The notes beneath the pieces were generated by a model. The model did no database searches. It was given only the letters and a program-made list of their open reading frames with translations, and was not told the DNA's origin. Shown here piece after piece: positions 1 through 8,716 of a DNA stretch of 64,000 bases; position 1 is the first letter of the stretch, and every line of letters starts with the position of its first letter. A program made the translations under genes and the position numbers. The stretch comes from Salinicoccus hispanicus (GTDB lineage Bacteria > Bacillota > Bacilli > Staphylococcales > Salinicoccaceae), in assembly GCF_009831115.1 (NCBI RefSeq), contig NZ_WUUK01000003.1, positions 186,001 to 250,000 on the forward strand. Direction: 5' to 3'.

Positions 1-1402
1 ATGGAGCGCGTTCAAGACATTCGGAGGGACGCCCGTCGTCGGTTTCCTGATCGGTCTGATGCTCGTTTCTCCCGAACTGCCCAATGCATACGCTGTTGCC
101 GAAGGGGATGCCAATCCAATCATGGTATTGGGATATATTCCAATCATAGGGTATCAGGGAAGTATATTGACCGCTTTGTTTGCTGGAATCATCGGTGCAA
201 AGATAGAAAAGTTTCTACGCAAACGCATGCCGAATGCACTTGATCTGATATTTACACCTTTCTTCGTCATCATCATCATGCTGCTGATCTCGCTTTTCAT
301 CATGGGACCGGTAGTGAAGGCAATTGAAACGGTAGGCATAGACCTTGTCACAATGTTCATAGGGCTCCCGGTCGGACTGGGCGGATTCCTGATCGGATTC
401 CTGTATCCACTGGCAGTCATGACAGGACTGCATCATATGTTCATCATTGCAGAAACCTCAATGCTCGCAGCCACCGGTTTCAACCCACTGATCACTCTGG
501 CAGCGATGTATGGATTTTCAAATGCTGGAGTCACCCTGGCACTGTCCCTGCGCAGCAGACAGACAGCATTTAAAACAGCAGGTATCAGTGCAACCATTAC
601 ACAACTGCTGGGCGTCAGTGAACCGGCACTCTTCGGTGTCGTATTGAGATCTGGAATGCGTGCTTTATTCGTTATGCTGGCCTGCTCGTCACTCGGTGGC
701 GGTATACTCGCATTACTCGGCATCCAGGCAAACTCCTACGGACTTGCAGTCATACTCTCTCCGCTCATGTATCTGTATGACTTCAGCCAGCTGCTCACAT
801 ACGTGATCGTCGGCATCGCTACTTTTGCACTCGCATTTGTCGCTACCCACTTCATAGCCGTTCCTAAAGGAGAGGTTGCTACAGAGAATGCAAGTAGACA
901 AAAAGTGGCTGAAGAAATGAAAAACACAGGTGAAACTGCATCCGGTCTACAATTTGCTGCTACGACTGATGGTGAACTGCTGTCACTTGGCAGCGTAAAT
1001 GACCCCGTCTTCTCACAGAGAATGATGGGCGAAGGATACGCAGTAGAACCGGAAAACGATGAAATCTACAGCCCGGTATCAGGTACAGTGACCATGATTA
1101 CAGATACAAACCATGCGATCGGCCTCGAGACGGAGGAGGGCGTGGAAATCCTGGTGCATATGGGCATAGACACGGTAAACCTGAAAGAAAATATATTCAG
1201 CATCCATGTGACTGAAGGACAAAAAATCAGTATAAATGACAAATTAGCTGATATGGATAGAGGTATTGCTGAATCTTTAGGATACGAGAGCACAATAATT
1301 ACAGTCATTACAAACACTCCGGACAAAGTAGACACCTTTAAACTGAAAAATCTGGGTCAGGTCAAACATGGGGAAATGGTTGCAGAAAGTGTTCTAAACT
1401 AA
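1..1402 (+). CDS. PTS sugar permease EIIBCA, 5'-truncated by window edge
   Basis: This is the C-terminal part of a glucose/sucrose-superfamily PTS enzyme II, which imports and phosphorylates a sugar. The reading frame is open from base 2, and residues before the first ATG at 59 (WSAFKTFGGTPVVG) already belong to the EIIC membrane domain, so the ATG is internal and the gene begins upstream. Hydrophobic EIIC segments run to about base 850. A linker leads to a C-terminal EIIA domain with the phosphorylatable His in ILVHMGIDTVNL. The amino-terminal EIIB is presumably off-window. The GGTPVVG and ELPNAY motifs suggest a sucrose, trehalose or beta-glucoside type; the exact substrate cannot be told. 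Confidence 0.9.
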   Translation, partial: WSAFKTFGGTPVVGFLIGLMLVSPELPNAYAVAEGDANPIMVLGYIPIIGYQGSILTALFAGIIGAKIEKFLRKRMPNALDLIFTPFFVIIIMLLISLFIMGPVVKAIETVGIDLVTMFIGLPVGLGGFLIGFLYPLAVMTGLHHMFIIAETSMLAATGFNPLITLAAMYGFSNAGVTLALSLRSRQTAFKTAGISATITQLLGVSEPALFGVVLRSGMRALFVMLACSSLGGGILALLGIQANSYGLAVILSPLMYLYDFSQLLTYVIVGIATFALAFVATHFIAVPKGEVATENASRQKVAEEMKNTGETASGLQFAATTDGELLSLGSVNDPVFSQRMMGEGYAVEPENDEIYSPVSGTVTMITDTNHAIGLETEEGVEILVHMGIDTVNLKENIFSIHVTEGQKISINDKLADMDRGIAESLGYESTIITVITNTPDKVDTFKLKNLGQVKHGEMVAESVLN

Positions 1403-1413
1403 GGTATGAAAAT

Positions 1414-1458
1414 AAAGGAGCATCCGTTCAGACTGTTATCTGAGTGGATGCTCCTTTA
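1414..1458. terminator. Rho-independent terminator shared by PTS gene and galM
   Basis: The inverted repeat AAAGGAGCATCC / GGATGCTCCTTT sits 12 bases after the PTS stop codon. It has T-rich sequence on both strands, so it can end both converging transcripts. Confidence 0.8.
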
Positions 1459-1470
1459 TGGATATTAATA

Positions 1471-2481
1471 CTAATCTTCCACGCTGAAACTGAACACCGT
1501 TTCCCACTTCTCACTGTCGCGCGAAACAATATCAAAGCCAAGATCCAGGTACTGGGCGGCCGGCGAACGCTGTGCTTCCATGCAGAAGCCCATATACTGT
1601 TTCGGGTTTCTATCTTTCAATGGCAGCCCATCGTCCAGATTGTTTCCTGTGTAGAATACAAGCCCCGGGAAGTCCGTCTTCAGACTCACCTTGCGACCGC
1701 TTCCTGGTTCATATACTTCGAAATGATTGCCATCATCGGTCAGGAAGTAATGGTCAAATCCACCATTCACTATTTTTATCTGGTCATCATCGCTATTGAA
1801 CACCTCTTCAAACCGCTTCCCCTCACTCAGATCGAAGATCCCTTCACACCGCTCAGCTGATAATGGGATCAGTGCTTCATCCATCTTGAGATACTTCCCT
1901 GCATCACTTGTCACAATGTGATTCGACACCGGCTGATCCTTATCACTGTTCAGGTTGAAGTATACGTGATTAGTCGGTGCCACCGCCGTTGCACCTGCAC
2001 TATCCACCTCATACTCGAGCTTCAGTTCATTTTCATCATTCAATGAATAAAGGATGGCGACTTCCGGATTTCCTGGAAATGCATCGTCAATCACTGTATG
2101 GAAACGGACCTTGTACGTATCCTCCGCCTCGATGATTTCACTATTCCAGCTTTTATTCTGCATGCCGAATTCCCCGCTATGAAGTGCATTTGATCCTTCA
2201 TTGCGTTCCAGTGGATAAGTTTCACCGTCCACTCTGATCTCGGCATCCTTCACCCTGCCGGCAATCGGTGCAATCGTCGCGCCTAACAGATGCAGGTTTC
2301 CGTAGTATTCTCCGAGCGTTTCGTTCTGCAGTACAACATCGCTGAATTTCCCGTTGCGATCCGGAACATGGATGCCGATGATGCTTGCGCCTACGTTGAT
2401 GACTTCGACTTTCATGCCATTGTTATTTTCCATCGTATATAGAATAATGTCCCCATCATGGTGCTGCTCACTGATCTTCAT
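1471..2481 (-). CDS. galM: Aldose 1-epimerase (mutarotase)
   Basis: This enzyme interconverts alpha and beta anomers of aldoses such as galactose or glucose in the cytoplasm. The length of about 336 residues and the motif NHVYFNLN (family NHSYFNL, holding a catalytic His) fit the GalM fold, as do GASIIGIHVPDRNG near the start and an ALHSGEFG segment. An in-frame ATG also lies at 2487, but the Shine-Dalgarno GGAAGGCGG touches it; the ATG at 2481 has normal spacing, so it is preferred. The gene converges on the PTS gene; it may serve the same sugar pathway, though it is a separate transcription unit. Confidence 0.9.
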   Translation of the reverse strand: MKISEQHHDGDIILYTMENNNGMKVEVINVGASIIGIHVPDRNGKFSDVVLQNETLGEYYGNLHLLGATIAPIAGRVKDAEIRVDGETYPLERNEGSNALHSGEFGMQNKSWNSEIIEAEDTYKVRFHTVIDDAFPGNPEVAILYSLNDENELKLEYEVDSAGATAVAPTNHVYFNLNSDKDQPVSNHIVTSDAGKYLKMDEALIPLSAERCEGIFDLSEGKRFEEVFNSDDDQIKIVNGGFDHYFLTDDGNHFEVYEPGSGRKVSLKTDFPGLVFYTGNNLDDGLPLKDRNPKQYMGFCMEAQRSPAAQYLDLGFDIVSRDSEKWETVFSFSVED

Positions 2482-2623
2482 TGTCATTCCGCCTTCCCAA
2501 TCATCATTATCATCCTACATTTCTGCATATACCCGAAGCCACAAGCCGGAACCATTTGATAAACCGTTTATATCTGGTTTTCATATATAATGAAAGAATA
2601 GAAATGAAAGGAGCCTGCCCACC

Positions 2624-3355
2624 ATGGACTTGCCCTATGATGACGAAACTTTCTTCAACCAGTATAAGCAACTGCGAAGCAGCCCGCTCAGCTACAACGA
2701 AGTCGTCGAGATGCCTGAGATGAAGCGTGCGCTTCCACACCTTGAAAATAAAACGATACTCGACATCGGCTGCGGACTCGGCCATCTGATCGCGCATATG
2801 CTCACCCATTCTCCAAAAGCAGTCACCGGTACTGATGCTTCGAACCTTATGATCAATCACTGTACGTCCCACTTTGATCAGGAGGATGCCACTTTCCTCC
2901 ATGGTGAATTCACTGAGATGGAATGGACAGCGCAGTTCGATGTGATCACCGCTTCACTGGTTTTCCATTATATAGAGGACTTCGATCAGCTATGCCGTAA
3001 ACTCGCGACAATTCTCAAACCCGGTGGCACACTGCTTTTCACCATGGAGCATCCGATCACCACTGCGTGCAAGACACCACACATCAAAATAGAGGGCGTT
3101 CCCCACAAAGTCGACCACTATTTTGAAGAAGGAGAAAGAAGCGCCTACTGGTCGGGTATGGAAACATATGTCGAAAAATATCATCATACCATCGAAACCC
3201 TCTTCAATTCACTCATTCAGAACGGCCTTTCCATCGATTATGTCAAAGATCTAGGTCAAAGTCCTGAAGTGTTCGAGCTTTATAGTGAAGAACGCATCGA
3301 AAAACTTCGCCATTTTCCACCGTTCATTCTGATTCGATGCAAGCGGATTGATTGA
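2624..3355 (+). CDS. Class I SAM-dependent methyltransferase
   Basis: A 243-residue cytoplasmic methyltransferase of the UbiE/Methyltransf_11 type. The SAM-binding motif I is LDIGCGLGHL near residues 45-54, followed by the acidic post-I position in GTDAS and the motif IV region DVITASLVFHYIEDF. The product-binding stretch LKPGGTLLFTMEHP is typical for small-molecule methyltransferases of this family. The substrate is unknown. The start is supported by AAAGGAG about ten bases upstream. It is transcribed divergently from galM and appears monocistronic. Confidence 0.85.
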   Translation: MDLPYDDETFFNQYKQLRSSPLSYNEVVEMPEMKRALPHLENKTILDIGCGLGHLIAHMLTHSPKAVTGTDASNLMINHCTSHFDQEDATFLHGEFTEMEWTAQFDVITASLVFHYIEDFDQLCRKLATILKPGGTLLFTMEHPITTACKTPHIKIEGVPHKVDHYFEEGERSAYWSGMETYVEKYHHTIETLFNSLIQNGLSIDYVKDLGQSPEVFELYSEERIEKLRHFPPFILIRCKRID

Positions 3356-3380
3356 TGGTAAAATATACAATACTACAAAT

Positions 3381-3395
3381 TTGTAAGCGTTTTAT
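3381..3395 (+). promoter_or_regulatory. Candidate cre (CcpA) site upstream of the SDR gene
   Basis: TTGTAAGCGTTTTAT matches the consensus WTGNAANCGNWNNCW at all fixed positions but one (A for C near the end). It lies about 65 bases before the SDR start. The same stretch could alternatively hold a weak SigB-like promoter (TTGTAA, 14 bases, GGGTAT at 3401), so the assignment is tentative. Confidence 0.35.
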
Positions 3396-3459
3396 TTATT
3401 GGGTATAGAAGCCTTTGATATACTGATAATAGGTTCAAAAAATCAAAAGGGGGATTTTC

Positions 3460-4227
3460 ATGAAAGGTATGGATGGCAAAGTAGCAGTTGTAACCGGTGG
3501 TGCTTCAGGTATCGGGTACTCCATTGTCGAACAGCTACTTGATCAGAACGTAAAAGTTGTGATTGGAGATCTGAATGAAGATAAACTGAAGGAAATCGAG
3601 GAGAATTTTTCCGGAAATGCTGTCGGGGTTGTTGCGAATGTAACCTCCGAATCGGACATTAAAAACCTGGTGGACACAGCTGTAGAAAAATTCGGCAAAC
3701 TGGATTATGCCTTTAACGTAGCAGGCCTCAATAAGTCCGGAAAAATATTGGAACAGCCGTACGAAGATTGGAAAACGACGGTGGATATTGTATTGAATGG
3801 CATTTTCCTTTCCACGAAACATGAAGCCAATGCGATGAAGGAAAATGGAGGCGCGATTGTAAATATCTCTTCCTTGAACGCACATGTTCCAATGTTCTAC
3901 GGGGCAGCCTATGCTTCAGCAAAAGCCGGAGTTGAGATTTTCACAAAAAATGCAGCACTCGAGTTTGCGGAGCATAAGATAAGGGTGAACGCCGTACTTC
4001 CAGGATTAGTTAAGACACCACTTACCGCTTCATTCTTTGAAAATGAAGCACTACAAGAAGCATTCATGGAAAGAATACCTGAAAAAAGAGCCGCAGAACC
4101 AAGCGAAATAGCAGCGCCATCTCTGTTCCTGGTTTCGGATGACGCTTCCTATATCAATGGCACAAGTCTTGTTGTGGATGGTGCATGGGAAATAACAGGC
4201 TATCCAGATCTAAGTAAGCATATGTAA
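3460..4227 (+). CDS. Short-chain dehydrogenase/reductase (SDR)
   Basis: A 255-residue classical SDR that oxidises or reduces an alcohol/carbonyl with NAD(P). The Rossmann glycine motif is TGGASGIG (residues about 12-19), the NAG-equivalent is FNVAG, the catalytic Ser lies in IVNISS, and the catalytic YxxxK is YASAK. The D in VVIGDLNED at the end of beta-2 favours NAD(H). The C-terminal GTSLVVDGAWE is typical. The Shine-Dalgarno is AAAAGGGGG before the ATG. The substrate is unknown and the gene stands alone between a cre-like site and a terminator. Confidence 0.9.
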   Translation: MKGMDGKVAVVTGGASGIGYSIVEQLLDQNVKVVIGDLNEDKLKEIEENFSGNAVGVVANVTSESDIKNLVDTAVEKFGKLDYAFNVAGLNKSGKILEQPYEDWKTTVDIVLNGIFLSTKHEANAMKENGGAIVNISSLNAHVPMFYGAAYASAKAGVEIFTKNAALEFAEHKIRVNAVLPGLVKTPLTASFFENEALQEAFMERIPEKRAAEPSEIAAPSLFLVSDDASYINGTSLVVDGAWEITGYPDLSKHM

Positions 4228-4240
4228 TCCTCAATAATTA

Positions 4241-4274
4241 TTAAAGCGTTCCGGAATACTTCGGGACGCTTTAA
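4241..4274. terminator. Terminator between SDR and rpsN genes
   Basis: The repeat TTAAAGCGTTCC / GGGACGCTTTAA (one G-U pair) follows the SDR stop by 13 bases. It may also serve the converging zinc-starvation operon. Confidence 0.7.
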
Positions 4275-4353
4275 TAATTTGACTGATCAGCGTATATCAA
4301 TATCATTTATACAAGAACACAAGATATCCTGAAAGTCCACGCCTATCAGACTA

Positions 4354-4623
4354 CTACCAGCTTGCCTTCTTTACGCCAGGTATCTGTCCTTTATGTGCCA
4401 GTTCCCTGAACTTGATGCGGGATAGTTCAAAGTCGCGGAGTACTCCTCTTGGACGTCCTGTGACTCTGCACCTCCGAGTCAGCCGCGTCGGTGATGAATC
4501 CCTCGGCAGTTTCCTCAATGCTTCGTAATCGTCTTTCTCCTTCAATTCCATTCTCAGTTCACGGTATTTCTCCACCATTTCCTGACGTTTCTTCTCTTTT
4601 GCGATCTTCGACTTCTTAGCCAT
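4354..4623 (-). CDS. rpsN: 30S ribosomal protein S14, zinc-independent paralogue
   Basis: This 89-residue S14 carries the conserved [15 protein letters not shown] and ends in ASW. It lacks the CxxC zinc-ribbon pairs of the housekeeping S14 (only one Cys is present), so it is the alternative C-minus form, which replaces the zinc-containing copy when zinc is scarce. It lies 21 bases downstream of the CobW GTPase gene, on the same strand and behind the same Zur box, with an AAGGAG ribosome-binding site. The longer form (89 against about 61 residues) is usual for this paralogue. Confidence 0.93.
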   Translation of the reverse strand: MAKKSKIAKEKKRQEMVEKYRELRMELKEKDDYEALRKLPRDSSPTRLTRRCRVTGRPRGVLRDFELSRIKFRELAHKGQIPGVKKASW

Positions 4624-4644
4624 GTATATCTCTCCTTAAAATTT

Positions 4645-5844
4645 TTATGACTGTTGCAGGACCCATGGATATGTGTCTTCAAGTGTCGTCCAGTCGCTAT
4701 CCAGCTCTTCTGCCGTAAGCAGACACTCATCAAGCGCTGCAGTAATTTCTTTTTCGTCAATCCCTATTCCAATGAACACCAGCTCGTTTCTGCGGTCGCC
4801 GTATTCAATGTCCCATGCTGATGACATTTCCTGATTCTGTTCGAGAATCTGGCGACGGGTTTCGACCGGCATTGCAGCTACCCAGTAGCTGACAGGTTCA
4901 ATACCGACACTTCTCCCAGCCTGTGAGACCATGATGGCAAAGTCGTTTCTCGAAGCCAGCCACGCAAGCCCTTTCGCACGGACGATATCATCCGGCATGG
5001 TCTGGAGGAAGTTGTCGAACCGTTGTGGATGGAATGGCAGTGTCCGTCTATAGACAAAGCTTGAAATACCGTACTCATCCGTCTCTGGTGTGTGGTTCTG
5101 ATGCCCACCTTCTTCCAGCTCGCGTAACCAGCCTGCAGACATGCTTGCCTTCTCGTAATCGAACTTCTTCGTGTCGAGTACTTTCGCCAGAGGGACATCC
5201 GCATTTGTAGTTCTGATGATCTCCGCCTCCGGCTGCAGAATCCTCAGCACTTTCTCAAGCTGTGCCAGCGCTTCTTCTTCAACGAGGTCGCACTTATTCA
5301 GGATCAGTACATCACAGAACTCGATCTGATCGATCAGAAGATCACTCACCTCGCGCTCGTCGACGTCGCTCATGCCCTGGCTCCGATCAAGCAGTGTTTC
5401 ACCGGACTTGTAGTCCGTCCAGAATCTGAAGGCATCAACCACGGTCACCATCGTATCGATCCGTGTCTTCTTGGTCAGATCAATATTCATCTCTTCATCA
5501 GTATAGGAGAATGTCTGGGCAACCGGGACGGGCTCTGAAATGCCTGTCGATTCGATGAGAATGTAGTCCACATCTCCCTGGTCGGCAAGCTTTTCCACTT
5601 CGACCAGCAGATCCTCGCGAAGCGTGCAGCAGATGCATCCATTCGACAGCTCGACCAGCTTCTCATCAGTCCGGCTCAGACTGCTGCCATCGGCAATCAG
5701 GTCTGCATCGATGTTGATTTCACTCATATCATTGACAATCACGGCCACTTTCATACCCTCCGTGTTATTAAGTATATGGTTCATCAACGTTGTCTTGCCT
5801 GCACCCAGATAGCCACTGAGTATCGTCACAGGAGTCTTTTTCAT
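4645..5844 (-). CDS. CobW/COG0523 GTPase, zinc metallochaperone type (ZagA/YciC-like)
   Basis: A roughly 400-residue G3E-family GTPase thought to deliver zinc to client proteins during zinc limitation. Walker A is GYLGAGKTT near the N-terminus, the zinc-binding CxCC motif is GCICC (residues about 73-76 of the longer frame), the Walker B region is LIESTGISEP, and the guanine motif is NKCD. A CobW C-terminal domain follows. An ATG also lies at 5853, but AAAGG touches it; the ATG at 5844 has proper spacing. A Zur box lies a few bases upstream, and the zinc-free S14 gene follows, so zinc regulation is well supported. Confidence 0.92.
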   Translation of the reverse strand: MKKTPVTILSGYLGAGKTTLMNHILNNTEGMKVAVIVNDMSEINIDADLIADGSSLSRTDEKLVELSNGCICCTLREDLLVEVEKLADQGDVDYILIESTGISEPVPVAQTFSYTDEEMNIDLTKKTRIDTMVTVVDAFRFWTDYKSGETLLDRSQGMSDVDEREVSDLLIDQIEFCDVLILNKCDLVEEEALAQLEKVLRILQPEAEIIRTTNADVPLAKVLDTKKFDYEKASMSAGWLRELEEGGHQNHTPETDEYGISSFVYRRTLPFHPQRFDNFLQTMPDDIVRAKGLAWLASRNDFAIMVSQAGRSVGIEPVSYWVAAMPVETRRQILEQNQEMSSAWDIEYGDRRNELVFIGIGIDEKEITAALDECLLTAEELDSDWTTLEDTYPWVLQQS

Positions 5845-5857
5845 CTTATTCATCCTT

Positions 5858-5880
5858 TAAATCGTAATAATTACGTTTTG
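5858..5880 (-). promoter_or_regulatory. Zur box controlling the CobW-S14 operon
   Basis: This 23-base palindrome centred on ATCGTAAT / ATTACG matches the B. subtilis Zur consensus at 21 of 23 positions by my comparison. It lies immediately upstream of the CobW ribosome-binding site, where bound Zur would block transcription while zinc is sufficient. Confidence 0.88.
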
Positions 5881-5990
5881 AATCATAGCACCTTTATAAA
5901 TATCTTTCAACATAAACTTCTTTTCAGCATGAAGATTGAGTTGAATATTTCATTTTTTCCATCTTTAAAAAGAATATTGAAAATTCTCTA

Positions 5991-6018
5991 TTGACTCCAT
6001 GTAAAAACATAGTAGAAT
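5991..6018 (+). promoter_or_regulatory. Sigma-A promoter for the binding-protein gene
   Basis: TTGACT and TAGAAT are separated by 16 bases, about 45 bases before the start codon at 6062. A short palindrome ATGTAAAAACAT lies in the spacer. Confidence 0.55.
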
Positions 6019-6061
6019 TGTATGATATAAAAATAAACATATTTGGAAGTGAGGTCATCAA

Positions 6062-7741
6062 ATGAAGAAGTTTTCGTATTACATACTGCTGACACTTGTC
6101 ATCGTCGTACTTGCTGCATGTACAGATGATAGTGAGGTGGAAACCGACAACAGTGCAGGTGCAGAATCTGATACCGCATCCGGTGATATTGTACTGTCCC
6201 TGCCGAGTGATGCCGTTTCCCTCGACCCGCATGGCAGCAACGACAGCCCATCAGAAAAGGTAAGGTCCCACGTATTCGAAGGACTCGTCGCACAGGATGA
6301 GAATCTTGAGATTGTTCCTGAACTCGCGACCGACTGGGAACAGGTGGATGATACAACATGGAGGTTCACGCTGCGTGATGATGTGACGTTCCACGACGGC
6401 AGCCCATTCAATGCTGAAGTCGCGAAAGCGAACCTTGACCGCCTGCTTGATCCGAGCCGCTCCTCCACCCGTGCCTTTGTTCTTGAGATGATCGAGGAAG
6501 TGAATGCCGTCGACGAACAGACACTGGAAATTGTCACGGAATATCCATTTGCGCCACTTCCCGGTCATCTGACACATGGTGCCGGAAACATCATCAGCAA
6601 GGAGCTGATTGATGAAGACTACCAATATGCCCTCGATGAAGCGGGTGTAGATATGACGCTTGAAGAGTATTATGAACTGCGCGAAGCAGGCGGTGACGAA
6701 CATGAAGCCGTTGCGCAGGATATCTCTGAATTTACCGGCACGATCGTCGAGCAGAATCCTGTCGGCACCGGATATCTGAAATATGAGGATCGCCAGCCTG
6801 GCGAATCCACAACGCTTGCCAGAAACGAAGACTACTGGGATGGGCCGGCCAATTTTGAAACATTGACACTGAAAGTGGTCCCTGAAACAGGGTCCCGTCT
6901 GGCCGAACTTGAAACCGGCAGCTCGGATGCCATCGCAGATGTCCAGTCCAGTGATGCCGAGCGAGTTGAAAGCAATGATGACACTACGCTCGAAAGATCA
7001 CAGTCCGTTGCATTGGAATATGTCGGCATCAACACACAGAGTGAACCGCTGAACGATGTGCGTGTCAGACAGGCCATCACCCATGCATTCGATAAGCAGG
7101 CCGTGCTTGAAGGTGTCTATAACGGTGCCGGTATCGTCGCTCATTCCCCACTCGCACCGGATGTATTCGGCTACGATGACAGTCTCGAACCGTTAGGTTA
7201 TGACATGGACGAAGCCCGCGAACTGCTTGAGGAAGCAGGGTATGCTGATGGCTTCTCCCTGAACATCATGGTCAACGATGACAATCCTGAGCGTATCGAT
7301 ACAGCCATCTGGATGCAGGAGTCACTGGCTGAACTGAACATCGATCTTGAAATAAAACAGCTTGAGTGGGGTGCATTCCTCGATGCCACTGGAGAGGGTG
7401 AACACGATATGTTCATCATGAGCTGGGGCAACTCGACCGGTGACCCGGATAACGCACTGACACCGCTCTTCCACTCTTCCAGACTTGGTTCTCCAGGAAA
7501 CAGGGCATTCCTTGAAAATGACGAAGTCGATTCACTGCTTGATGATGCACGCCAGGAATCCGACGAAGAAGAACGTAAGGCATTGTACGGTGAAGTACAG
7601 CAGATCCTGATCGAAGAAGCACCTGCCATCTTCATCATGCATCCACAGTATATGAATGCCTACAGCAACAGCATCGAAGGACTCGAAATCGACAGCTATG
7701 ACCAGTTCAACTTCAGGAACGCAACAGTAGAAAGTGAATAG
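6062..7741 (+). CDS. Peptide/nickel-type ABC substrate-binding lipoprotein (SBP_bac_5)
   Basis: A 559-residue extracytoplasmic binding protein of the oligopeptide/nickel/glutathione class. It has a lipoprotein signal ending in the lipobox LAAC (Cys about residue 20). An acidic linker rich in D, E and S follows, then the family core (LRDDVTFHDGSPFNAEVAKANLD; NPVGTGYLKY; VRQAITHAFDK). No permease or ATPase genes adjoin it, so it is an orphan here and must share a transporter encoded elsewhere. The ribosome-binding site is GGAAGTGAGG. It lies divergently from the Zur-regulated operon, with its start about 180 bases from the Zur box, so a metal-complex substrate is possible but unproven. Confidence 0.88.
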   Translation: MKKFSYYILLTLVIVVLAACTDDSEVETDNSAGAESDTASGDIVLSLPSDAVSLDPHGSNDSPSEKVRSHVFEGLVAQDENLEIVPELATDWEQVDDTTWRFTLRDDVTFHDGSPFNAEVAKANLDRLLDPSRSSTRAFVLEMIEEVNAVDEQTLEIVTEYPFAPLPGHLTHGAGNIISKELIDEDYQYALDEAGVDMTLEEYYELREAGGDEHEAVAQDISEFTGTIVEQNPVGTGYLKYEDRQPGESTTLARNEDYWDGPANFETLTLKVVPETGSRLAELETGSSDAIADVQSSDAERVESNDDTTLERSQSVALEYVGINTQSEPLNDVRVRQAITHAFDKQAVLEGVYNGAGIVAHSPLAPDVFGYDDSLEPLGYDMDEARELLEEAGYADGFSLNIMVNDDNPERIDTAIWMQESLAELNIDLEIKQLEWGAFLDATGEGEHDMFIMSWGNSTGDPDNALTPLFHSSRLGSPGNRAFLENDEVDSLLDDARQESDEEERKALYGEVQQILIEEAPAIFIMHPQYMNAYSNSIEGLEIDSYDQFNFRNATVESE

Positions 7742-7762
7742 GCATTAAGCCTTTGGAATAAT

Positions 7763-7800
7763 AAAAATGCGAAGCCGGACCTGCCGGCTTCGCATTTTTT
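7763..7800. terminator. Bidirectional terminator
   Basis: The strong hairpin AATGCGAAGCCGG / CCGGCTTCGCATT is flanked by A and T runs. It lies 22 bases after the binding-protein gene and just beyond the converging lacD-like gene. Confidence 0.9.
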
Positions 7801-7804
7801 CAAA

Positions 7805-8716
7805 TCATATATTCTTATTGATGTTATTGATATTACTGACACCCGTCTCTTTAAGCCATCTTTCAGCAGCAGCTGTGCCTTTCATCTGGTATTCCTTTGT
7901 TGCACCGCTCCATGTGGCACGGCCACATAATATGCCATTGAAGTCTGAACCTGCTTCCTTAGCAAATTTGAGCGTATTCTGGAACAGCTCAGGACTCACT
8001 CCAGCACTTAGGAAAATGAAGGGAATGTCGCTTACTGATGATTGCTCCTTGAAATGCTTGGCCGCTTCTTCCTGTGTAAGTATCGACGTGTCGGAAAAAC
8101 CTTCCACATAATTCATATTGACGGGAACTTCCACTTTCAGTACATCCACATTGTACTTTTTTTTACTGTATTCACGCATTGCACCGATTACTTTTCTTGG
8201 CTTCACTTCTGCAAACTCTCTGCTTTTCACGTCTTCGATATTCGCATCATACGTCAGAATTTCCAGGAAGAAAGGAATATCTTCTCCTAGGCATTCGGAA
8301 CCGACACGTTCGATGAATGCCTCTTTCTGCCGATTGATATCAGGACTCTCATCTACATCAATATATACAAGCAGTTTGATGCCATCTGCACCCCGTGCTT
8401 TAAGGGAGTGGACAGAACAATCCGGTATCAGATCAGGCAACCTGCCTGGCGTCTGCTTGTCATATCCGGTCTGTTCATAGGCCATCAGGAGACCACATTC
8501 CGAATATCTGTGATCAGCAGCATCCCAACCATATTCAGGATCAAGCAGTATGGCAGAAGCATGTTCAGTCAGATTCTCTGAAACGAGACGTTTAAATTCG
8601 CCGAGTGCTTCTGAAGGCGTGTCCTCTCCCATCATTCTTCTCAAGGCGCCCCGCTGGTCAATTGCCAAAGCGGAAATCTTTCCATTTTCATCTCTGAATT
8701 TATCCAGATTCTTCAT
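7805..8716 (-). CDS. lacD: Tagatose 1,6-diphosphate aldolase (LacD family)
   Basis: A 303-residue class I aldolase of the LacD family, which splits tagatose 1,6-bisphosphate (and usually fructose 1,6-bisphosphate) into dihydroxyacetone phosphate and glyceraldehyde 3-phosphate. Typical stretches are ALAIDQRGALRRMM at the N-terminus, DPEYGWDAAD, DGIKLLVYID, the LKVEVPV strand with the probable Schiff-base Lys, and LCGRATWSG near the C-terminus. Its start overlaps the fruA stop (TAATG), showing translational coupling to the PTS gene. Context supports a ketohexose 1-phosphate pathway. Confidence 0.88.
   Translation of the reverse strand: MKNLDKFRDENGKISALAIDQRGALRRMMGEDTPSEALGEFKRLVSENLTEHASAILLDPEYGWDAADHRYSECGLLMAYEQTGYDKQTPGRLPDLIPDCSVHSLKARGADGIKLLVYIDVDESPDINRQKEAFIERVGSECLGEDIPFFLEILTYDANIEDVKSREFAEVKPRKVIGAMREYSKKKYNVDVLKVEVPVNMNYVEGFSDTSILTQEEAAKHFKEQSSVSDIPFIFLSAGVSPELFQNTLKFAKEAGSDFNGILCGRATWSGATKEYQMKGTAAAERWLKETGVSNINNINKNI

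Noticed and set aside
3381..3406. SigB promoter reading (TTGTAA, 14 bases, GGGTAT) upstream of the SDR
   Set aside because: The -35 fits only 4 of 6 positions of GTTTAA, and a cre-like site covers the same bases. It is kept only as an alternative in that entry.
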